A stretch of DNA of 64,000 nt from Glandiceps talaboti (GCF_964340395.1 NC_135571.1:6956453-7020452), one strand, 5' to 3'. Shown: positions 37,524 to 52,991, numbered from the stretch's first letter. Translations and numbers: made by a program. The notes: generated by a model not told the origin, from the letters alone.

Positions 37524-39479
37524 CACTCTTCCAAAATACAAAAACTTCAAACTGTAACAATTCCAATTTTCTTTGCCTTTACAGAGTTACACCGTGGCCA
37601 ATATTTCCATCTCAATTACAACAATCTTTTGAAAAGTAACATGTTCCCGTTGTCCTAATGTTTCGAATTGGTCACCTTTTGTAGCCATGGTTGTAACCAG
37701 ACCGTTGTAAAAGTCACTAAAACGTTGCAAAGTTACGCTCCGGTGAGAACACTCAATACTACCAACGGTGCTAAAATTTCGTTGCCTCTTTTCGCAGACG
37801 ACAATACTAACAAATTGACACGAGTCAGCTGAGCGAAAAAGAGATCGTTGCCATATTTGATTTAGAGTTTCCCTTTTTCGTTATTACAGAGCGAAACACC
37901 CCTTGAGAAGGTCCAATCTGAAATGAAACAAACAAACAGGAAAATATCATACCAGCTTGCTATTTTATACGGTTAACGGGTGATAAGGCCATATTTAACA
38001 ATATGCAAATGAGTTCGTGTAATTTGAATATGTAAATCACTTAATGACGTAATTTCCTCCTTAAATATATACACTTTATTATTTACATATATATATTTTT
38101 TAATAACTCACTCTGATAAGAGTTTATGAAAATATCTTTTGCACAGTCAATATTAGCAATCTTCATTATTAAACTTGAGTTGAATGACGTACTTTGTAAG
38201 TAGCCCTTCATATGACGTACAACCAACTTGGAGAGGAATCATATAGTTCGAGGCTTTGACCTTTAACCCCTTTGTAAGAACTTTCCCGCCGTAAATATCT
38301 GATTAAAAAATCGCATACTGTAACTACTTTGAATATTTTAACTCCATTTTGGACAGAGAACCTATCTACGATTCTGTTTAGTGAGCTGACGTTAGAATTT
38401 TGGCTAAAAACGATCAAATTTATAAAATTTCATTTAAAAAATGTATCTGCAGTTTTTTTATCAAATATGTAGACGGAGGGATATTTTCCTTTCATGCATG
38501 TAATTAAGTTAGGCTTAGACCCAACGCCTTCCGACCCACGTTTGCCTTCGTTTTCTTCCCGTCATTTTTCTTTGTGATAAACTAAACATTTTTGATTTAG
38601 GAATAAAACGCAGAGAAGTCAAATCAAATCAAACAAAATCAAAGCAAATAAAGCAATTTACGAGCAGATTTGCTGTTCATCTAAACAACTGTTTGTAAAT
38701 AACGGTATTTATAATGGGAAGAAAGTGCACCTCAGTGACTTCGTCCACGTCGGAGTTGCTATTCACTTCCGTAGATTTAATTCTCAGCGTGACAGGCACG
38801 GTAACCATGACGGATTGTGGAGTTTATTTGATCGTACAGTATTTGATTGAAATGGTTGCATGGTTGCCTCCATAAGTTGTTGCTTGGCAGTATTCATTGA
38901 ATTTCAGTGATCGTATAAACTGAACTGTTTTTTTTTAATTTCGTCGGTCGACAACTTGGCAACTAAGTCTTCAATGTGACCTATTTGGTCTATTTACAAC
39001 AACTACAATAACAACAACGATGGCGACGATGATAAAGACGGCGACGATATGGTTGTGATGACGAAAGAGAGTCAACAATCAGCGCAACAGGGAAAAGTTG
39101 TATACATATTTACAAATATAAAGCACAAGAAAATCTCGATTTGACCGTTATTAAAATCAATCCAATCCAATGTCATGTGACGAGCACGTCACGCAAAACA
39201 TGGAACTGTTTTGAACTGAAACTATTCGTTTCAAACTGAGATTACACTCATTACAAGTCTTATAACGTAATACAGTAAATGTCTTTTCTCGACGACACTT
39301 GAGTTACTGCGCCAAAGACGGCGATAGCTTGTTTAGTCACAAATCATATCTACTTATTCTTCCAATGCAGCCGTGCTAAGTACATTATGACGACCAACAT
39401 GTTACCACTGTGCTCTGAACCCTCAACTTGAGTTTGTAATTGTATACTGTCGATCACTCGTAAACAATGACACGTGATA
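37524..39479. other. Upstream region of the 375-residue protein gene and spacer
   Basis: It should contain this gene's promoter or 5'UTR introns on the minus strand. A small minus-strand ATG frame, MVTVPVTLRIKSTEVNS, begins at 38808, but no donor joins it in phase to the gene. No other gene was seen. Confidence 0.4.
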
Positions 39480-39835
39480 TTTAAAGTCACGTGGTTAGGG
39501 TTTAGGTATTTATTTTAGATTTTTAATTTACAAAACAATTTTATCATGGCGTTCTACTTAAAAAAATCAATATGAAGCAACATAGACCAAGTCTGTGTTT
39601 GTAACTCATTACATTACAAAAAAGCTAAAAATTTATTTAAAAAAATAAATGTATCTTACTGTACGTACAATAACAAATATTTTACACGTAAGCGTTTATG
39701 TAATTTATTCAGTTACATACAAGGACTTGGTATATGTTATTTCACAAGTAGAAGAAAGCCATGATAAAATTGTTTTATGAATTAAAAATCGAAAAAAATA
39801 AATACAAGACCTCGTCCACGTGACCACTTTAAAAA
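39480..39835. mobile_element. Foldback family D, complete copy (MITE-like)
   Basis: The left arm (AAAGTCACGTGG, GGTATTTATTTT, then TTTACAAAACAATTTTATCA and TGGCGTTCTACTT) and the right arm (inverse of AAAGTGGTCACGTGGAC, TGTATTTATTTTT, TTCATAAAACAATTTTATCA and TGGCTTTCTTCTACTT) are inverted repeats of roughly 90 bp around a 180-bp AT-rich centre. There is no coding region. A half copy lies at 19036-19180. It looks like a non-autonomous inverted-repeat DNA transposon. Confidence 0.75.
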
Positions 39836-40130
39836 CAATAGACTATGTAGTGAATATAATTATTTTTAATCTAGGATTCTTGGACTTCTTGATCTAAAAT
39901 AAAGTTTGAACGTACCGAAAATTTACAAAAAAAGTAAGAATCTGGAGCCACATATTTATGGCGGGAAATTAGTTGTAGTGCTGAGCTTTGACAGTTCATT
40001 GAACTTTGGAGAACATTATCGACATAAGTATGCATGCGTCGATGTGGTATACCTAATACATATACCTAATATATATTTCCGTAGTACAAGTAATGATGTT
40101 AGAAGGCCTGACCAAAGCTTTCAAAGTTGT
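39836..40130. other. Short spacer, no gene seen
   Basis: A 76-codon chance frame starts at 39906; nothing else was recognised. Confidence 0.35.
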
Positions 40131-40224
40131 GATTGATTGATCGATCGTTTGATTGATTGGTTAATTTATTGATTGCTTGATTGATTGCTTGATTGCTTGC
40201 TTGCTTGATTAACTGTTTGATTGG

Positions 40225-40280
<56 letters not shown>
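40131..40280. repeat. (TTGA)n microsatellite
   Basis: GATTGATTGATC, then degenerate TTGC/TTGG variants, then a pure TTGA run at about 40222-40280. Minus-strand Asn-Gln-Ser-Ile frames are artefacts. Confidence 0.93.
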
Positions 40281-40281
<1 letters not shown>

Positions 40282-43105
40282 CACGTGATAATCGATAAAA
40301 GATATCCGACCTAGGCAAACAAACCAGAGAAGTGAATAGTAAAATAACAAGGTTGCTTGCATTGGCACCAAACAAAAATTCGACTTGGTGGTTTCCAAGT
40401 AATGAAATTCTCCCGGGAGCTGTTGATATTGGACTGTCCTCAGAACTCGATAGTTGTGTAATGAGGGACAACTTATGCTAATTCCTGTAAACGAAGGTAA
40501 ACTTTGTGAATAACGGACACACAGTGTCATATCCCTGAGGCAATGATGCAATGATGCAATGGTGTCTAATTGAATACCCCATTCTTTCATTGGAAAACAA
40601 ATAAAAGAAAAGTTATTCATCCTTCTTAGCTGTGTCGAATTTGAGAAAGTGTTCATTAGAATTAGAATAAACAGGGAGGTATAGAAAACAAAGACGGACC
40701 GTGAACAGTAATTGCGCTAAACGAATGCAGAGTAAAAACCTACAGGCGACATGAAGTTGAACAGTCTTTGAATCACATTTGGAGAAAAGATTCAATCCGT
40801 ACTTGAAAGTGTTTTTTGAGTTCTTGTTATTTTTGGTAAATAGTCTGTTGTTCTTGTTGAACGGTGCCAAGTGTTACGAGAAAACGTGAAGTTTAGATTG
40901 ACTCACCCCTTGAAGTGGAAAGTAAGGCAGAGTGTCCTAGAAAAGGGGACGATTCACGTGACTATGTTGCAATTTGTTATTTTTATCGCCGTTTGTTTGA
41001 ATAATGATGAATTTACTAATGTTGTCTTTGACACTGTGAAGTTATTTTAGATGCACTTTGCTGTTGAAATCCCGGTTGAAATGGTGTCCACGATACTCAG
41101 TATTTTTGTTTTGTTGTCTTATCCGTCGTCGTTACGGGTTATGTCGTTTAAGAGAGAGTCACCTCGGAACCACCTGTTGCATTGCGAGAGGTGGTGAGCC
41201 GTAACGGAGCAATGGAACGCGTAACCACAAACGTGAACGCCCGTGACAAGTTTCTGCCTTAAAACGTTCCTACCCAATTTATAAGATTCCCAAATCTACA
41301 AAATGATTTTGTTACCAACAAACAATTGTATATATAATCAAATGTAGCCTCACAATACAGAGTACCGCTGTCTGTACCAGAACCAATATTTCATATAGAC
41401 TGTACTGGGAGTCACTAAAACCCTGAAGCCAGCTATCAATAACTTGTCGTAAGTGTGAATTTATATGCCCCGTGTAATTGACTCCCGAACTATTGACGCG
41501 AACAAAAAACACCGAGTCCACATACTCAAATGTCCTATGTTAATAAAAGTTTAAAAGGCTGTAATTATACTGTACATGAATAGCGAATACTCACTGCCTG
41601 CTGTGTACTGCATCGCAATGACGAAATTAACTGAGCTCGGAAAGTACAGGCCCGAAGATTAGAGACAGCGACACTCTTTAGAGCCTTTGCGTCGGTCCCA
41701 GATTGTAGTATCACCGACAAAAACGGGTCAACTGTCAGCAATCTGTTGGTTAATCAAATTTAAGTAACTTAGCCCACTCTATAATGTAATGCCTTAAGAA
41801 GCGATTTATCTCCGACGACAATAGAAATTCTTTCATGACGATTTGAAGACAACCTTCGATGAACGAATCGTTACGGGTCAGACTACGATGTCAACAATTG
41901 TTTTGTTGTCAAGATAAACATACATGAATGAAATACTCCCTTGGTGTTATGGGATGGTACAATTTATCATACGCCAATTCATACACTTGACGAGTTCAAG
42001 AATGTCTCCACCACTTTTTTTTTCGCGCTACTTTGATATACGACAAGAATTTTATACCTGGTGTTTCAATCCAAAGTTGCATGCGCTCGGATGTCGACCA
42101 AAATTTCGCCAATCAAAGACGAAAATTTCAAAGCAGACGACAATTTTTGTCATAAAATAACAATCTAAAAAAAAGGCTAGGTTGCTACACTCAACCCTAC
42201 ACGAAATGGCTCAACATACCAAAGCACTGAAAAGCGTCGCTCCGACAGCATCAGTTGAAGTGATCCATAAAGAGCACCGTACACTTGAAATGTTGTACCC
42301 AACCACACAAAAATGAGTCCTTTAAAGTTGACCTTTGACCTGTGTGACGATACCTATACAAAACGTACGGCGGAGAGCGACATAAAACATGTTCTAAAAG
42401 TGACTAGCTCTTCAAACAGTAGTAGTTGTTACGTCGCTGTCATTTTTTGTTAGGGTAATATATACCCGGCTTTTGTTATAACAATATGCCTTCTGAATTA
42501 CACACCCAATCAAACAACAAACACACTGACAGCCACAATTTATCAGGCGCTCAAACTGAGGTAAAGATGTATTTAAAAAACCAATAACCATATATCGTTG
42601 GCAGCAGCGACATTTATTAAAAAGTAGATTTAAAAATAGATTTTATGTCTATAGTTTCCAGATTTTGGGCTGAAAGGTCTACACTATTAAAAAAATCATT
42701 TTCGAACGAGGTGAAAAACACAAGCCTGCGAACGAGGACAACGAATTAAAGGCGAATATGCAGCAAATATATATGTCTGCAATCAAGAGAGGCCATAGGC
42801 GGGGTGGGGGAGGGGAGGAGGGAGGGGGTTGCTAAAAACGTGACCATTACTATCTATCAATCCTTTGGAAAATGATAAAATGCCACTCAAAATATTTCTA
42901 AAGAACGTGAAATTAGACGTATTCGGTCAATCTCAACTTACAAGGCCATTTTAAATATACAGATCTAGCCAACTGAAAACTAAATAGGGGGGGGGGGAGG
43001 GGGGAATCATTCAACGAAAACTGTCGTTCATGATCACCAGCTCGATGCTTGATGTTCGTGCGTTTCTTTGTATGTGTATTTATTTTTTGTGTCTCATTTC
43101 GGTAA
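40281..43105. other. Long AT-rich spacer
   Basis: No supported gene. A strong run of G tracts (GGGG, GGGGG, GGGG, GGG, GGGGG) at 42799-42828 is a G-quadruplex candidate, and a second G run lies at about 42987-43003. Confidence 0.4.
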
Positions 43106-43165
43106 GTTTATTTATTTATCTATTTATTTATTTATTTATTTGTTTATTTATTTATTTATTTATTT
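43106..43165. repeat. (TTTA)n microsatellite
   Basis: TTTA units with one TTTG and one TATC variant. Confidence 0.93.
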
Positions 43166-43621
43166 CAAAAATATGCTCTCATTATAATATACTTTGGCAG
43201 CCGTTTCAAGTTTTATTCCGATAATATCTATTCCATAGCAACCAATGATTTTATGCAATTTTGTAAGGATTGTACGGTTCAAGTTTTTAATCTTAAAAAC
43301 GTTTCATTCTAGGCGCACACTCTCATAAGTTTGTATACCACTGGTAAACACATAAACAATAATTTTAATTTACCTATGACGTAACGGGTAAACAGTGTGG
43401 TAAACCTACAAACTATACATACAACTTTTGCTTACATTATTACGACAATGTTTGTTGAAAGTCTCAGAGTAATTTTCACTTCAGTCAGCTAAGTGACCCT
43501 TCACTGCTAGACAGACTACAGTATCATAACTTCCGTCCGACACACAGACATGCATGCATGCGCAGTTAAAGCTGCAGTAACTGAAACAGGAGTATTATTT
43601 TTTCAATCAATATATTCACAC

Positions 43622-43815
43622 AATTGTTAAAGTACCGATAATTAGACATTGTACATGTACATGTTGATCAGAGATAGATTTTATATATAGTAGTAGTACA
43701 GTAACAGGTTGAAATCACGATTGTGTTGGGAGTCCCGATTTTAGGGTCTGACCCAAAAATAAATTTGGTTGGATTTATTGTACTATATCATGTATTCAGC
43801 TTTACAAATACTTTA
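43622..43815. repeat. Dispersed repeat family B, copy 2
   Basis: CAATTGTTAAAGTACCGATA, then ATTAGACATTGTACATG, AGTAACAGGTTGAAATC, GATTTTAGGGTCTGACCC and AAAAATAAATTTGGTTGG. Same order as copies 1 and 3. Confidence 0.75.
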
Positions 43816-44004
43816 ACCAACATGTGGTTCAGTTCTGCTCTGGGTGTACGATACTCCAAGTAAGTTATTATATTTAAAAAATTATTATCAAAAAATGTTC
43901 AAGTTGCAACTTGTGTATCTTTAAAACTAAAATATTAAGGTTGTACTGGAACGTGTTACATTCAATAAGACTTGATTCAGGTTTTATTTTTGCCCTACTA
44001 CAGC

Positions 44005-44312
44005 GGTTTATGTTAGTGTTCACTCTGTTTGATACAACCACTTTAAGATAGCAAGATTTGCTACATCTTGCTACAACCACTTTAAGATAGCAAGATTTGC
44101 TACATCTTGCAACAAGACACAGACACCCTGGCGCCAATATTTTGATATCTACATTTCATGTCATGTCTGCATAATGGCACGTTAGTTAATTTCATTTAGA
44201 CAAAATGTAACAAGAAACTGTATCCATTCAATCTAACTATCTAGAAGTGTAGCATGAGCAGTTTGTTATTGGTTTTTACGTGGTTGTATCCGAAACAGAG
44301 GCAGTGAACAAT
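44005..44312. mobile_element. Foldback family A, copy with internal duplication
   Basis: The left end TTAGTGTTCACTCTG, then TTTGATACAACCA, and the right end TGGTTGTATCCGAAACAG, then GAGGCAGTGAACA, are inverted. Inside, a unit of about 39 bp (CTACAACCACTTTAAGATAG plus CAAGATTTGCTACATCTTG) is present twice in tandem at about 44034-44110. The centre holds ACACAGACACCCTGGCGCC, as in other copies. Confidence 0.75.
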
Positions 44313-45895
44313 AACCTGCCATAGGCTGTAATATATCGCCTTGTAAAAGTAATGACAGTTTTTTCCCTCTCCGTTACGAGATTACCAAGGGAGTATGTAT
44401 CTATTATACGAACGTTTAATATTTTCCAAAGAAATGTCGAAAGTCGTAAAGTAAGTTTATAAACTTGTACACATAACTTCAATTGATTCAGCAACAAAAT
44501 AGAGAAATTCTGGTTCCATTTGAAAGATTTAAAATAAACAATCCATCATTTTACAGTTATTAATATTATACGATCCAGAAAGGAAAATATTATAGTATTG
44601 GAGCAATTGATATGATAATATCCCCTATAAGTATAATTGATAATTTTTTAACGGGGTGATCACTGTCAGCTTGCAACCATCGGGAGATAAGTATAATTAG
44701 TATGTATGCAATGTCCGTTTGTTATCTATTGATGCAATGTGTGTAATAGTACTAGTGAGCGGGCAACGTGTGTGATTTCAAATCATTTCTAAATTCTCTC
44801 CGGTCAGGCTTATCAAATATTAGGCAGACTCAGATTAAACGACAAACACATATTTTTGTAACTATGGTATTCAAAATTCAAAATGACTCATTAAAAATTG
44901 ATAACTGCATGTTTTAATCAGATAGACGTTCTTCAATTTTCCCTTTTTTTCTTTTCTTTTTTGTTCACAATATACATTATACCACACACAAGTCAAGTAG
45001 AATGTGTTTGAACAAAAAATAGATTATTTATATTCTGATCTGCTACGTCACAACAATGTCACCCACTAGTTAAACAAACCAAACCAAACAAACAAACGGA
45101 ATCTAAACCTTCAAAATTGCCATAAGTTTTCTCTATTTTTCTTGAATCATGCTTGAGCAGGCCTAATTATATTTTCTACAATATGACCAAAGGGCTTTGG
45201 CACTATCCATCTGTTTGCCTCGAAGTGACAAGGCCCCTTAGGTCACTTGTATTTTACTTAAAATACTACAAATATATAACTATTTGTATAATTCATTTCA
45301 TTGTTAGTAGTTCTGATTGAAAAAAATACCGACCCCAAAATGAAACCATTTCATTTAAATATAAAATCAAGAAGAGTTCTGCATCAAAAGAAGTCACAAA
45401 ATGATCCAATACATTTCAGCAAATTTCAATGCACGAAACAAGTTATTTGTGTTGCTATGACAACGATCACGCGAACCGCTACGCGATATGCCATGACATA
45501 ATCACTTTAAGTAGACTTTGAATATTTCCATTATGAAACGAGCAAAAAATTTATAATTTGACATCTTAATTGAATTTACATGTCGCTTTCAACTTAAAGT
45601 GGTCACTACGTATATGTCATTGTTTGGTTACCTAGCAACAACAAAATCGAATGATTAATTATAACATTGACAAGTGTAAATGGTAACAGGAATATCATGT
45701 TGACCTTCGTTTGGAAAAACATAACTGAAAACCACTCAACGAAAAAATTCAAAATCCAATTTCGAGTTTCTGAATTGCCGGATTTGTAGTTTTTTTGGAC
45801 TTTCTCCGCATATGTGATTACAATTTTTCGCTTCATCTACTCACGTGATTAACAGTCTTCCCTTCATCTAACTGTAACATACATTGCATGCTAAT
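44313..45895. other. AT-rich spacer, no gene seen
   Basis: It carries two X-box-like sequences, GTTGCTATGACAAC at 45451-45464 and GTTACCTAGCAAC at 45627-45639, without a recognisable gene next to them. Chance frames only. Confidence 0.4.
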
Positions 45896-45905
45896 ATGGT
45901 AGTAA

Positions 45906-45947
<42 letters not shown>

Positions 45948-45948
45948 C

Positions 45949-46014
<66 letters not shown>

Positions 46015-46015
46015 T
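45896..46015. repeat. (TAG)n trinucleotide microsatellite
   Basis: About 38 TAG units with one CAG interruption. Poly-Tyr and poly-Leu minus-strand frames are artefacts. Confidence 0.96.
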
Positions 46016-47111
46016 GTTTATCATAGTGGCATACAGATTTAAAATAATTTACAATAAATATTCGTATATAGATATACATCTGCCCAGTCCCGTCGGACTT
46101 ACAATATAACACATTTAGAGAAACGGGTTTTGTGGAAACATTTTTTTAAAAATATTATTTTTGACATTAATTTCCGGCATATTTTTCTACTAAAAATGAT
46201 ATAACTTTTTTCGTGAAAACATAGAGTGACGGAAATTATTCTTTGAGAAAATGATGGGTCCTCCCACTGTTTTATAGGTCAGGTCGAGCAAAATCACGTG
46301 ATACGAAGTTAAGACACGATAAAGGCAGATGTTAAACATTGAGATCAAATTTAGATTGCGGACAATTCCTTGATTGGCATGTCAACAATTCATTTATACG
46401 TTAATAGAAGTTCTTTCATAGACTAAGTTTGCATAGTGGTTCATATATATACACACCAAACATTAAATTGACTCTCTTTCATGTACGTTTGTAAATTTGC
46501 ACGCGATGTTAGGAATTCGAAGTGGTTTACACCAGTATTTTTTTTTAAAAAGTGTGAGAGAAAATGGAAATGCATAGCTTTTCATCATACAGAACGCTTT
46601 GAAAAAGTCACCCTACTCTTCTTTAAGCTGTATATGAATGCCAAAGTTTGATTACTAATGAGAAATAAAACTTAGAAAAGTAATATATTTAAAAGTGCTT
46701 AACGTGGTAATCAAAAAAAATATTCCATACGTCAGAGGAAAAATACTTTCCGTCATAGAAAGTCCATTGCCCTTCCATGAATACGATAACATTCGACAAT
46801 TCTTTACTCGCCATGGTATAGTCAAAGTCATTTTTCAAACACTGACCAACTTGCTATAATAATCGTGTGCTACGTACTTTTAACAAAAAAAATGCAGCAC
46901 CTACAGAAAATATAACAAATATAATTTAAAACATATATATTAATTATTATTTTTTTTTAAATCGCGGACAATTTTTTCCGGTGATATTTACCGAATATGG
47001 TTTCGCTGACCGGAGAGATTTTTTTTAGTTTGAATCTTTCGCCATGTTAAAACTGCACGAAATTCATATCTGTAACCATTCTTCTATCAGACAGCCCGAA
47101 TATATTCACTG
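46016..47111. other. AT-rich spacer, no gene seen
   Basis: No frame, repeat family or RNA gene was recognised. Confidence 0.4.
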
Positions 47112-47312
47112 AGAATTGTTAAAGTACCAATAATTAGACATTGTACATGTTACTCATGATCAGGGGTGAATATTTTTCCATATATAGTGCAGTAACAGGT
47201 GGAAATCGTGATCACCGTTGAAGGTGGTGATTTTTGGATGTGACCAAAAATCATTTAATTTCATACATACAGCTACAAAAAATACGTTCACACACAGGTG
47301 ATTCAATGCACT
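47112..47312. repeat. Dispersed repeat family B, copy 3
   Basis: GAATTGTTAAAGTACCAATA, then ATTAGACATTGTACATG, AGTAACAGGTGGAAATC, GGTGATTTTTGGATGTGACC and CAGGTGATTCAAT. Confidence 0.75.
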
Positions 47313-48383
47313 GTTTAGTACTGGCAGAGTTATGCGGCCCAGAACAAAATGATGGTGTAATCTAATCCGTATGGGGTCCACTGATAAGATGATATGAGAA
47401 CCTGGGAGTGAAACCCATGCCTTTAACGGGAAATGAAGAAAACGACGCCAATAGGAATAATTCTATGTGCTCTATTTAGCTATCACCAACTGACAAATAA
47501 ATGCGTATATCCTAAATGTTCTGGAAAATTGGACGGAATGAAACGCCAATCTGTTCCTTCCGCTGCCATTATTTCGTTATTGTTGAGTTTACAATATACA
47601 TATAATGTATTGATTCAGTGAACATTTGATCTGATTTCGTCTTTTTATGTAGCTAAGAATATGACTAAGTAATCACAAATGTGCAAAAAAATTGGAAACA
47701 TTTTGCACAGATATATGCAATAACCTAAGCGTGAGCACGAGACGATAACCATCAGACGTTTCATATCGACCTACCTGTTTCCTATAAATCAAATCCTGTC
47801 TGCTTCGTCTATCAAGTACTTCTTGTGAACGATCGCGATCGTGTTCCGAATATCTAACGTCGTCAAATCACAGCGACAGGTACAAAAGAACCCGGCTTTT
47901 TCCGAGCAACCCGCTCCTGTCTTTTTAAAGCTAATCTGAGGAGTCGGAACCTGGGGAAAGATCCGAGTGGGTTGATACAATAAAAAACAACAACGGTCGC
48001 GATCGATGAAAAGACACTCGTGAACGAAATAAGGTTAGTCCTCCTGTCGCTATGACAACGGGAACAGAGGTCAACAATAATCGATGATGACGTTATCGGT
48101 TTACGTACGGCAACGACATAAAGCTATAGTTATTTTACTAATAAATTCATTGCTCACTTTGCATTGGTTCGTTCACGACGTGTTTATTTACGGTTAGTTA
48201 ATTTGTACCTTAGTGTTTTTAAAGTGGGTTTATTTGACGTGCAATTACTATGTAGCCACTCGAAATCTGACAAAGAAAAGACATACAGTCCGTATATTAA
48301 GGCAAAATCTGTCGCATTACTCTAACTTCATTCTATTAATTACAACTCAAGGATAACGAAATATATTCTCCATGACTGAAGTC
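47313..48383. other. Spacer with a possible noncoding exon on the minus strand
   Basis: On the minus strand, 47950-47775 is bounded by a good 3' splice site (CTTTCCCCAG) and a good 5' splice site (AACAG then GTAGGT). No frame is open across it. A perfect X-box-like GTCGCTATGACAAC lies at 48046-48059. This may be a noncoding exon of an unseen transcript, but the evidence is thin. Confidence 0.3.
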
Positions 48384-48421
48384 ATACATACGTACATGCA
48401 TACATGCATGCATGCATGCAT

Positions 48422-48508
<87 letters not shown>

Positions 48509-48558
48509 CACACACACACACACACATACATACATACATACATACATACATACATACA

Positions 48559-48589
<31 letters not shown>

Positions 48590-48605
48590 CATATACATAC
48601 ATACA
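48384..48605. repeat. (CATA)n/(CAGA)n/(CA)n compound microsatellite
   Basis: CATA/CATG lead-in, a pure CAGA array at about 48422-48507, a CA run, then a CATA array. Confidence 0.97.
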
Positions 48606-51241
<2,636 letters not shown>

Positions 51242-51625
51242 AGTTACTACCAAACCAGAGTGACTTTAGACATCCAGTTAGGCGGCGTGATTTTTGTAGA
51301 TATCACAGAGTGTGTTTTGTTACAGATTACAAAAACATGGACACTGGCACTGCTAGCGGGACGCACATAAAATGTTACATGTGATCTCACTGTGAACACA
51401 AATAAACCGTTTTGTGTTTGAATCGTCCATGTTTCATCTGACAGTGATATTTATTTGTGTTCACAGTGAGATAAAATGTATCGTTTTATATGCCTGCATG
51501 CTATCAGTGTCTATAATTTTTTTTAATGTAATTTGTAACAAAAGGCCTTGTGCATGTGTGAAACGTAAAACACATCGTGCTGGCTATATTGAAACTCTAT
51601 AGTCACTCTGGTTTGGTAGTGAACC
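51242..51625. mobile_element. Foldback element with three nested inverted blocks
   Basis: Outer arms: CTACCAAACCAGAGTGACT at about 51248 and its inverse AGTCACTCTGGTTTGGTAG at 51601-51619. Middle arms: TTTTGTTACAGATTAC and its inverse at about 51527-51543. Inner arms: ATCTCACTGTGAACACAAAT at about 51383 and ATTTGTGTTCACAGTGAGAT at about 51452. The segment can form one long imperfect hairpin of about 380 bp. It has the look of a MITE; no second copy was seen in this window. The 62-codon frame at 51414-51602 lies inside and is not a gene. Confidence 0.7.
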
Positions 51626-51634
51626 CTCACTAAC

Positions 51635-51638
<4 letters not shown>

Positions 51639-51719
<81 letters not shown>
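51639..51719. repeat. (AT)n dinucleotide array, about 40 units
   Basis: Begins about 14 bases after the right end of the foldback element at 51242-51625. Confidence 0.98.
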
Positions 51720-51721
<2 letters not shown>

Positions 51722-52664
51722 AGTTCCGATGATAGCCAATCAAATATAACTTGTGATGTACACTTTTCTTTCGTTTTAGTTTTCAGTGTTTTAGTTTTAA
51801 CGTATTTTTGTTAGTTCTTTATGAAACAGTCACAGAAAAATCACTCTATCGTTCTCAGATAACAGTGCAAGAGCGCGCGTCGCAATTGTCGAAGGGTATC
51901 TTGCAAACGTTTTGAATGCTAGCTTAGATATCGGTAAACTGTTCAAAACCTAGGTTTAGATCATGTATGATACTCAAATTGATCCGCGATTTCCGAAAAA
52001 AATATAAGCTATTTTTTTTCTTTATTATGTTGGTTACCGTCAACCATGCAGAACTGTTGGAATGTTATGTAGACAGTTTAAAATTCAGAATACAAGAAAA
52101 TGTATAGAATCGAACAGGTGGTGAACAAGTGAAGTGTATCGTGAAAATGACGTGTATCGTGAAAGTGACGTGTATCGCGATATGTACAGCTTGAAATACG
52201 TACACCTGCACATTCCTGTAAGCATATTTTTCCAGCGTAAACACGAGCTACAGTAGCTAGCACTAGTATGAGTCACTGTCTGCATAAATTTGCATGGATG
52301 ATCGAAGGACTGTTTTAGCAGCGTTATTAATTAAGATATTTCGAAATATCACTGGATACATAAAGTACAATGAGTCGATTACACTAGCGTTCAAAGGTCA
52401 CGGACAGGTGATATATGAACCTTGCGTTGGTGGTCTGATTTGGAACCGACACCAGGTACTATTGAAAAAACAATCTAGAGCGGGAATATACCTTACAAAT
52501 ACCAAGAACCTGTTTCTATACCATTTACACAAATGACCCCGCAGCTCATGGTACGTCGTCTGTACTTAAATAAAATTTTATTGATACTCAAAACGGTCAC
52601 GGTGTAACTTCAACAATTTCGTAACACGTTCCGTCTTATTTGAATTATTGAGAGTACTTTCTTA
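51720..52664. other. Spacer with a small tandem repeat
   Basis: An 18-bp unit, GTGTATCGTGAAAATGAC, is repeated about 2.7 times at 52134-52182. No gene was recognised; the region is downstream of the transporter gene. Confidence 0.4.
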
Positions 52665-52762
52665 TATAGACTGTAAGATACGTCGTGACGTTTCGCCCTC
52701 ACCGTATTAGGGGTTGGCCGATGTGTGAGGGCGCCCCATCACGGCGTACCTTACAGACTATT
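52665..52762. mobile_element. Foldback family C, copy 1, about 100 bp
   Basis: ATAGACTGTAAGATACGTCG, then TGACG and CGCCCTCAC on the left, are the inverse of GTGAGGGCGCCCCATCACGG, then CGTACCTTACAGACTAT, on the right, so the whole unit folds into a hairpin. The core GGGGTTGGCCGATGTGTGAG is shared with the copy at 57862-57960. A tiny non-autonomous transposon is likely. Confidence 0.75.
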
Positions 52763-52766
52763 TATT
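52761..52766 (-). terminator. Candidate polyadenylation signal of the transporter gene
   Basis: TTTATT on the plus strand reads AATAAA on the minus strand, about 226 bases past the stop of the transporter. It sits exactly at the edge of the family C foldback element, so the element may mark or have provided the 3' end. Confidence 0.4.
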
Positions 52767-52991
52767 ATACTAGACTACGTAGTCACAATTTGTGATTCCA
52801 TGTTATGTTTACTTTAGGGACTATCACATGACGTCACAAAAGCTCATCTATTGTCATAGAACGGTAACAGCAAACAGCTACAGATTAAATATTTCATGTA
52901 AACTGCCGACATTGTGTATTATAGAATATCACTAGCACAAATCGACGAATAAAAGCAAAAAGCGAAATGTCCATGCTTCTTGATTGGCCCG

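Noticed and set aside
38731-38808. Small coding exon (MVTVPVTLRIKSTEVNS) upstream of the 375-residue gene
   Set aside because: Its possible donor leaves phase 0 while the only nearby acceptor of the gene would need two bases of the previous codon, so the join is out of frame.
40099-40656. 185-codon minus-strand frame ending in Asn-Gln-Ser-Ile repeats
   Set aside because: Half of it is the TTGA microsatellite and the rest has no recognisable pattern.
47789-47980. 63-codon minus-strand frame across the putative exon at 47775-47950
   Set aside because: The frame stops before the donor site, and its start codon is not ATG.
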